Positions 21,901 to 30,900 of a stretch of 32,845 bases of DNA are shown in pieces. The DNA lies in contig JAIPMN010037451.1 in NCBI GenBank assembly GCA_020650975.1, positions 1 through 32,845 of the forward strand, read 5' to 3'. The position numbers were made by a program, and so were the translations under genes. The notes beneath the pieces were generated by a model that was not told the DNA's origin, ran no database searches, and was given only the letters and a program-made list of their open reading frames with translations. Source of the stretch: Apostichopus californicus (Eukaryota > Echinodermata > Holothuroidea > Aspidochirotida > Stichopodidae). Each line of letters begins with the position of its first letter. Position 1 is the stretch's first letter.

Positions 21901-24900
21901 AAGAAATTATTGCATTTGGAACTAAAAGTATGAGTGTAGTTATGATCCCTGATGGATTCAAATTGCAAAATAGCTCTCTGGTCATAAATACGGTTGAAAA
22001 TCCTACCTTGGGCACGTACACGTGTGTTTATAGCACTGACGGTGTAACAACGAAATTTACATCAACTGATGTAACTTTTCAGGGTAAGAACTACATTAAA
22101 ATGCAAGAACTTCCCCATAACTATGTTAATGTGCAGGTTAAATTTTATGTGGTATGCCAGTTGACGTAGTAAACATAAACTGATCGAATACATTTGTTGT
22201 TTTGATTTGGAATTGAAGGAGAAGCGTTGCAAATAAAGGGACAGAGTTTAATAAAATCAACGTGTAAGTAATGTACTTTTACTTTGTATGCGGTGTATAG
22301 TTCTTGATACCGATTTGACATACCGTTGTATATCATTCACGTGCATGTTTGACACTATTATGAACCGATTTACGATAGCTATGTTGATTTGTTATATGGA
22401 GATGATGTCAACTTGTATCTGGAGTTGTTGATGTTCATATTTTGACTATTTCTCTTGGCATTTCAGAGGAGGAACGACAAACTGGTTGGATTGTTGTTGT
22501 TGTGATTTTTGTGTTCTTAGTGTTATTGATTATCATCGGAGTCGTCCTCTACCGATGTAAAGGTAATTTATTGATATATCAAAAATATCAATCTTACTCT
22601 GAAGTATCTAATTGACTTCTGTTTAATTGACTCGGTTCAGGTTTCTTTTTGGAATCAGACTGTTGTCGAGGCTTACTTAGAAAACTCTAGACGGTGAAAT
22701 CAGTATTCCCTATCAGGAATCTCTGTTTACTTTATTTATACTGAAAATACTTCGAAGCCATTGCAATCTGTGACACCTGGATATCTGGTTCAGCCTTTCT
22801 TTGCCCCACTAACGGCTATTCCATGTTCCCATTATTGATTTGACATTGTGTTAACTCCGACTTGTAGCATGAGGGGTGGGATCCGGGTCTTCCATTCCAA
22901 TAATAGGTCATACCCTGCAGATAAAATCCCCGTTCACTTTTGGATTACGCCTCACCCAGATGCTCTTCATTACTTCTCAACCCTCCCTGGTATAGAATTC
23001 TTGAAATGCGTTCATGTGATATCGGTTCTACCATGTGTGTGGAATCCTACATACAAACTTGGTTAGCACTTACTTTCTAGTACATGTCGTGTTCAATTAA
23101 CTGTATTTGTGACGCAGTACTATTTTTCATTGTTTCACTACAAATTAGAGCAGTGTGCGGTGTTGCCTTGGTGATATTAACCACAATCAGACTAAACCAC
23201 GTAAATGTTATGATGTAAGCCAAACGGACCCATAATACGTTTTGAGGTCTTGGCGAAAGCAAACTGTTACAAGAACAACATATTTCAAATTAGTTTCATC
23301 TGTTAAATTTTTCTGATCAAAATGTGAATACTCTAACCTATTTATGCTGATTAAACGTGTTCATAACAATATATTGCAATATAGAAGTTATAGCAAAATA
23401 CACTTATGTAAATTACCAGGGCATTATTCTTGTTTCAATCTGGTGATTTCACTTTCCGCAAGTAGTCTAGGGAGAAATTAATGATAGGCTAAGAAACTTT
23501 TATCAGATTGAAATCATTGGATGAATATAACTTGATTATAGTATGTATTTAGACTTTGGTATCTATCATGGATTTGTAAACGCTATTGACCAGCCAAAAT
23601 GTCAGTATAACTTATTCTTTGAAACACACCGTCCAAATTCAGACTTTAGCCAACGATGTACGTTATTAAGATAAAATAGATTAATCAGATTCAACAGATT
23701 TAATAGTTTAAATAGATAAAATAGATTAAATAGATGAAATAGATTAGGTAGATGAAATAGATAAAAATAGATAAAATAGACGAAATAGATGAAACAGATG
23801 AAATAGATATAACAGATGAAACAGATTAAATAGATCAAAGTGGTATTTGAATGTTAACATAATGATCATCCTAACATAAAATAGGCAATTACACATCAGA
23901 TCCGTTTACTTCTAAAAGTATTTTAAAACCCACTGACTTAGAACAAGTCACGCTTTGGCTGTGTTCCTATTATCAGCACTATGACAATGAGATGATCACT
24001 TTTTGTATATTTATGCATCATTACATTCACATAAAGAGTGGTGCAGGTCATTTCTTTAGATCAGATTTGAAGTTGCCAATGCAGTTCCCGTGAATATAAA
24101 TATATATTATCATACCTAACGCATTTACGCTGTATGATATGCCGTTTGAAGCTTATGTCTTAAATTATTAATATTGTTATTTTCGCTGTTAGAACTACAG
24201 CTTACAATGCTCAGATGAGTAATTCAGTTTATATCTTATCCGCAATAGAGAGTAACTCCAAACAACGACGGAGTACAACAGCATCAACACAACAGCAACA
24301 ACAGCAACTACTAAAATCTACGAAAAAGGTGACAGAAGAAGAATTAAGAGGTATCTAAGCTATCTATATTTAGTTGATTAATTCACGGATAATTTAAAAC
24401 TTTCAATCACTGTCCATTTAATTTGACGTAAAGAAGCGATGCGTTCTTAGTACTGCACTTGCGTATACACTTAAGTTAAAGTGACCCAGAATGAAATAGA
24501 ATAAGACTGTAAGACTGTTACTCATAAATCGTACTTGTTCTTTCATTTTGAAGACTGGTGTAAGAAAAACATAATAATTTCAAAAGACCAAACTCGAGAT
24601 ACACACGATGGGATAGTGAAGAGGTTGAAGGAAGCATCTGGAAAAGGGGTAAAAATTTTTTTTAAAGAATTACTGATATTACTTTACTTTCGATTCAGTG
24701 TCTAGAAGAAATACAGAAATGATGTACCTAAGCTTGATGTTTTTTGTCAAACAATAACAGTTGGTAGAAGAATTTGAAAATATGAGGCATTGAGAAAAAA
24801 GGTGACTGATCCATAGATAGTTACCTCGTCATTTCATTTTATTTTGTTCAAATTTCATAATACAACATTAGCCACACTATCCACTAGGTTCACATACACA

Positions 24901-27900
24901 TCTAACAAGTGCTTGCCCAATGTTAACCATTCAGTCATGTCTTAAGTCACGATGGATCGATACATTGAAAAATATTTTAAACAGTGACTTCGCGTATTTT
25001 TGACTTTCAGTGAGTTAAAACTCTTGTTTACTTCTCTTAACACTTGTTTCTGTTGAAGCAAATGATATGTGAAATGTTAAACCAAAATTGCCTGCATCTA
25101 GTGTCCACTTCATTTAGAAAGTTTCAAACTCTACAGAAGAAAACTGCAAAGTGGATTAACACTTTGTAACATAGATACGATTTAACTGATTAATAATTAG
25201 GTCAAATAATGGACAATTTGTTGCTTATTTGTGAAATATAATTTATAACTTTAAAATGCTTCAAGTTACGGCGATTTAAATATGAACATTACATAAATAT
25301 GTTCAAATTACTATGTATTAAATGAAAGAAAACGTTTTTTGTTGGTTCAGAGATGAACCATTTTCCTTTGGCTGCTGCTCATCTCCATTGCCAATTAGCA
25401 GTTTGCTTTCCTCATCATGTTAAGGACTTACCTATCTCAACTTAAAACTACAGGCATTACTTAATTAAAAGAATCATGGAGCAAAAAAGTTACACCAAAG
25501 CATCGTCATATCAATATTATCAACATAAATTAACTAAGCTACTTTGAGACAACTGTCATGTTTCAATTTTCGATTTTCGTGTAAGGATTTATTTCACACG
25601 ATATGACAGACACACCTTATATTGCTATATCAATTGTAAACTGATTCCTGTTGGCCAATCTTTGAAAAACCTTGTGATCTACCCTAGTTAGTCATGATAT
25701 AAACAATGTTGATAATGTTTTGAGGTTCCTCATTCTTGATACTCAATCTTATTATGTAGTTAATTTCTTGTATAGGTTGACATTCCAAGGATTATACTGC
25801 GAGACAGCTTCACGTCAGTTCAAGATAACGGTGTAGCTATTAATCTAAGTTCTCGAGCAGTGTTACCTCCGCTTAACACTTTGAAAAGGTTGAGCTTTGA
25901 AAACGAAAAATGGCAACAATGGGACTTAACCAAATTGATAAGTATCCTGCAGTATGCTTGTCACAGAAGTCCACCGACCGAGATCAAGTAAGCGTAGTTA
26001 TTTTGAACAGTCGACTATTATTCATATTGTCTGAGAAAGATAACATTTATTTATTGATTTAACTACCAAAGAAATTCGGTGGTATGCTCCTTCGTTTGAG
26101 CAGGCTGCATCAGATGTGAAATGAAAAAAACGACAAAAATACTTAAACCCGCATTTGGGGACTTTAAAATATAGTAATGGACACCTTTTGGTATACCTAA
26201 TTAAAACAAACTGACGAATTACTACAATTTCTTCTCAAAGGATTGACAGAAGTCTGCTGCCGAATCAACTTGAGAACAAGTTGAGCACGTTACAGCAGAA
26301 GCCTGATGGTAAGAATGCAGATAAATAAAGTATTCTTTACAAATAAATTAATTCTCTTAAAGAGGTTATGAAGTGGTGGGTTTTCATGTCTTGGAATGGT
26401 TTATCTACATTACTACAACACCATCCATGCACAACTTTCCGTAAATGCGGCTTCAAAAGCCAGAAATTTGCTGTCAAAGTATTTCCTAGAGACCTCTCGA
26501 GCTGCCACTGGTAAAAAAATTCAAAGCTGCCCACCGCAGTTTATATGACGTCAGCAAAGGAACCGGCATTTCAGCCAAGGCCGACTCCCCGCTTTTTACC
26601 GATACGGCGTCATGCAGTTTACTACATGTAACCACAACACTCTCCTCATCAATTGAAAATGTCTTCTCCTGAATCTTCCGATTCCGAGGAAATAGAACTT
26701 CACCTCTCAGGACTTTCGTAAGCTTTAAAGAAAATTATTTTCTTGAGGAAGAAGAGGAGGAAATAGTGTTCGAGGGTGATGAAGATATAGGTGTTTTTCC
26801 CTATCAATTGAGCCCCTTGCAGAAGAATTGTAAACGATCCGATAGCCGAGACGCGTCGCTGCCGATCGAGGTGCCCGAGCAGAACGGTTGGACTACCCTG
26901 AACCGAAACTGGTCGGTTGAGCATAAACAAAACCACCAATATTAAGACCATCATATGATTTAAATAATCTCGAATGTCGATGATCCTGCTAATTAACTTC
27001 GTAGCGAAGCTTCTAGAATTTTGTTACTTACAGTGCAAGGAAATTGTGACATTCTGTACAGTGCGATTGCAACCCTACAGTACTAGTAGTGGTAACATGG
27101 GGTCTAGACCTAACTAATAGACGTTGTATAACAGGCTAGCCCGTGTAATTGTATCATCCAACTGTTACGTAAAATCATAACACAACGCCAGTTTTACCAC
27201 AAAAGAAAACTTGCAGATCTAGTATTGATTGTTCAAAAACCAACTGGCTTTAAGTTTTGTGCAAAATATTAGGTAACCAATAAAAAAAAATCGTCATTTG
27301 CTGCATCAAGGAGGCCTAAGCTATGGTCATAACAAGTAATTTGGAAATAGTATAGGCATACAGGCACTCGTAACGTTGTGTATGTGTATAGTGGTTTGAA
27401 CGAGTAGTGTTCAAATTCTTCGATTTCTGTCATCTTTTGGAAAAGCGTGCAGGTGAAATCCGTCTTAACTTGTGGTGGAGCAACCTGCAACCACATATCG
27501 GCTCGGCACATTTAACAGTTACGAGATAAATTTACGTAAAAACAAACTCCAAACACCAAATCTCAATTACTACAGAGCACTGCAACAGTGTAATGTTGTG
27601 TGTTCTCAGACGTTTAAAAATGTAAACATAGCGTCCCGGAAGTTAAGCTGAGTTCCTCGACTGACGTCACCCCTCATTACCGTAAATACAACAATTTTTA
27701 GAAAGTTTTTATTACCCTCGAATTTTTGATCGTTTATTCCTCGACGATGCAAACTTTGTTTGACACAAATTGGGTATCATTGGAAAGCTACGAGTGTACA
27801 AAATACGATGATAAAGATTTTGTTTCCATTTCATAACCTCTTTAAAGCTCTTGATGGCGTGAAATGAAGTAGTGCAAATGACTGCAACTATACAATTTCG

Positions 27901-30900
27901 AACAATGATTTATGCGATTATGATTATTCGTTGTACAACTGGTTCGAGATAATAGTGAAACACGACACAAAATGGAAACTTGTTCATGACTGTATACAGA
28001 CCCTAAAGCTACTAATCTAACGACTGGACTCATATTTTCTTTCGTCGTGCGTAATGTCAGTAACAGAGCTAATTTCTTACCGAATCCAAAGAGATGTATG
28101 CGATGGTAATTGCGCGAGCAGTTAGGTATATATGTAGGGTGCGGGTATGTGTGTGACGCTTCGGTCAACACTTCATTTCTAAAAGAACATGCTGGTTTAT
28201 TGTCATACATATTTGGTTATCATCAGTTGAAAAGAGTCTGTTTATATTTCAAATATCCTCTAGACTGTACACAATACCAGTCCACTGTTTAATCCAAAAG
28301 GGGTTTAGATCAGTTAAATTGTGTTCATTTTTGTTCAATTGATATTTTCGTTGTATTATTTTTCAGCATCTATTTATGGTTTATTTCAAGCTCCAGTAGT
28401 ACTATATAGAAAGGGTTGGATTGTCATCTAATCCTTGGTGCATTAAACACTGTTTCCTGAAGGGGGAGGGGTGGAACGGAGGTATTAAGTTTTCACCGTT
28501 GCGGTCATGATGCGATATCTCACGAAAGGGAATACGAACGGTCAACATATCAGAAGATAGTTGTGTGTGCTTTGAGAAGGTCAAAGTGGGAAAACTTAGT
28601 TAAACATTCTTTAGAATAACAACTCGGATGGATATCAGATCATTAAAATATTTTCAAAAACTGCGTTCTCCAAAGATCAATGCATTTTCCATTGGCCTCT
28701 TTTCTTCCTATTGTTAGCATTAGGCAGGACACCGAGAGTTGACGACATGCACAGTCCCATGTGAAAGAGTGTTTTTTAGCAAATATGAGTTGTGAACAGG
28801 ACGCCAGTATAGCAATTGAGGGGGTACTAAAGGAATGTCAAGAAGAATATTACTTGTGCCACAAATACAGGTGGCACAGTTCATCTGTTTAATCGAGAAT
28901 TACTAGGTTTATCAATTGTCGTCTTCAAATATTTTATAAATGCTTTATGTCCGGATGTATCAAAACGGGCTTGTACTAAATGTTTTACACGCTCAAGTTT
29001 CCATAGATACCAGACTAAAGAAAGCTCTTTTTACGGTCTCTTTCAGTCGAGTGGGTAACTGGTTTTGCAGTTGCAGGAGTACTGCATTTGAATTACGATA
29101 CTAAACAGTGGGAGGTATGTCCTGGTAACATATATGTTACATGAAGATTTTATTTTAAATAGACATATTTTTAAATATACTTTTTACATAGTAGAAGAAC
29201 TAACATAGTCAAATTCATCTGGATTTCGTCTTAATAACACCTTTTAAGTTCTTGCTAAGGTCTTCTTGCATACATATCTAGGGAAGTAATGTGTACTAAC
29301 CATTTTGTTATTTGTTATTCACACAGAGTAATTCACTCGGTCCTCTGAACGAGAATGTATATAACATGCTTGTAAGTATACAAAACTTAGTAAAATATAT
29401 TTCAATCCAGTGCAAAAACGAATGTGAACAGTTGAAGTCAACAACACTTGATTCCGTTCAACGACGCTCATATTTTCCAGGAGTGGCGCAATTACGTGTT
29501 ACTTCTGGGGAAGGGGAGGAGGAGGTGGTTGCGCCACGGCTTTACAGAAGATATATTACACAGAACAGAAATGACCTGAATGTATCAGGATAATGTTGAG
29601 AAGTAGAATTAATTGCCTTTTCTTTCGTATTTATTAAAGAAACGGCTCAAAATGTGTGTAGAATTTATTTAACAGTATATCAATATCTAATAATTAGGCA
29701 AAGTCTACAAAAGTAATCATGAGTTAGTATTAGGATTAACTTGTGCCAAGAAGATCAGTGTATTACAATGAATATTCATCTGTATAGACAGGCAATGGTG
29801 CTTTGTAGATGCATCGGGATTGGAATGAACGAATAAAGGGTTCTGTTAATTGTGCAAAAGTTACATTGCCTTTACATTTCCACTTCCGGTCACTGCATGT
29901 CTGGTATATTAGCTGGTTTGCTTGCCTACAAATTATGCTAACTGTAGACTAAGTTAGAAATGAACAGAGGAATGGATATTTAAGAAACAGGACAATGTTT
30001 GCATTTTTAAGACAATGAGCGATTAATTCCCATGATATGTATCGTATCACTATGGTGCAATTAAGCAGTAATTAGTTTATCATATTATGTTAAATTTGTA
30101 TCTTTAACTTAGTGACAACATTAACCTGTCGGTTGTTTCACATCTTGTCTTTCAGTTAAAGAAGTTTGAGGTATGTCTTTTTGTTTGTCATACTGTAATA
30201 ACTCTCCACATTACCATGATTTCCTATCTTATAGACATCTTCTCTACAATCAAAGCCAAGCTGGTGGTTTGAGATTTATTATGAATGATTTATTACCTCT
30301 TGCAGAATTAATTATGTACAAACCCAAAGTATAGAGAACCCTTATAAACACATTACGTTTTAAGTTCTGTATTAAACTTTTATGTGATTGTCGTTGGCAA
30401 ACAGATACTCTTAGTTTCTTCACAACAAACAAACTGTAATAAAGTAAATAAATACACAGATTAAGATCATTACCAATTTCAGGAAAAAATATTTCATTCA
30501 CGTTTCCCTTCCGTGTTAGTTTTGCATGTTCTGTTTATGTGGGTGATAATATTGAACTTCGTGTCTTACGCTTGTATTACAGAAAGAGAAGGCAAATGAA
30601 GAAGTGGTAAGTAAGTAAACTGGTAAATTTAGTATCCCATTATAAGTGGAAATTATGCCTGTACTTTTCATCAGATTAATTTATCAAATTATTCTACGAG
30701 CAGGCAAGGATTATATAGATATTGTGGTAAACTTGGTAAAATATTTTAAAAAAAACATTGTACTTACGAGTAAAATGTAAGGATTTGTATGTGTTTATAC
30801 AATTATGTGACCCATATTATTTGGGTAGGACAAAATATGGGTTTTTAGTGTATCAATGATTACACGCTTTCCGCTCTCCTGCTTTTTCTTTCCCTAAAAT

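Larger units (their letters stand above)
26309..29046. other. Gene 2 intron 8, hosting a DNA transposon
   Basis: 2.7 kb from gtaagaat to the acceptor acggtctctttcag. It contains the TTAA-flanked element 26,361-27,841. The rest (27,846-29,046) has a G-run at about 28,460-28,470 and no supported exon. Confidence 0.65.

Noticed and set aside
23602..23838. Minus-strand ORF of alternating F, Y, L and I
   Set aside because: Translation of the 9-bp AGATNAAAT tandem repeat.
27842..28210. 122-codon minus-strand ORF next to the transposon
   Set aside because: No recognisable domain, begins at the TTAA flank and has no splice or start context; treated as chance in intron 8.
28366..28430. Possible exon after tattatttttcag (ASIYGLFQAP...)
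   Set aside because: The acceptor is good, but no donor gives a phase that fits exon 9, and the frame stops soon after. Exon 8 joins directly to 29047 in phase.
28732..28800. Possible exon after ttaggcag (GHRELTTCTVPCERV...)
   Set aside because: A short open stretch that ends in TGA with no compatible donor; the composition is not like the neighbouring exons.
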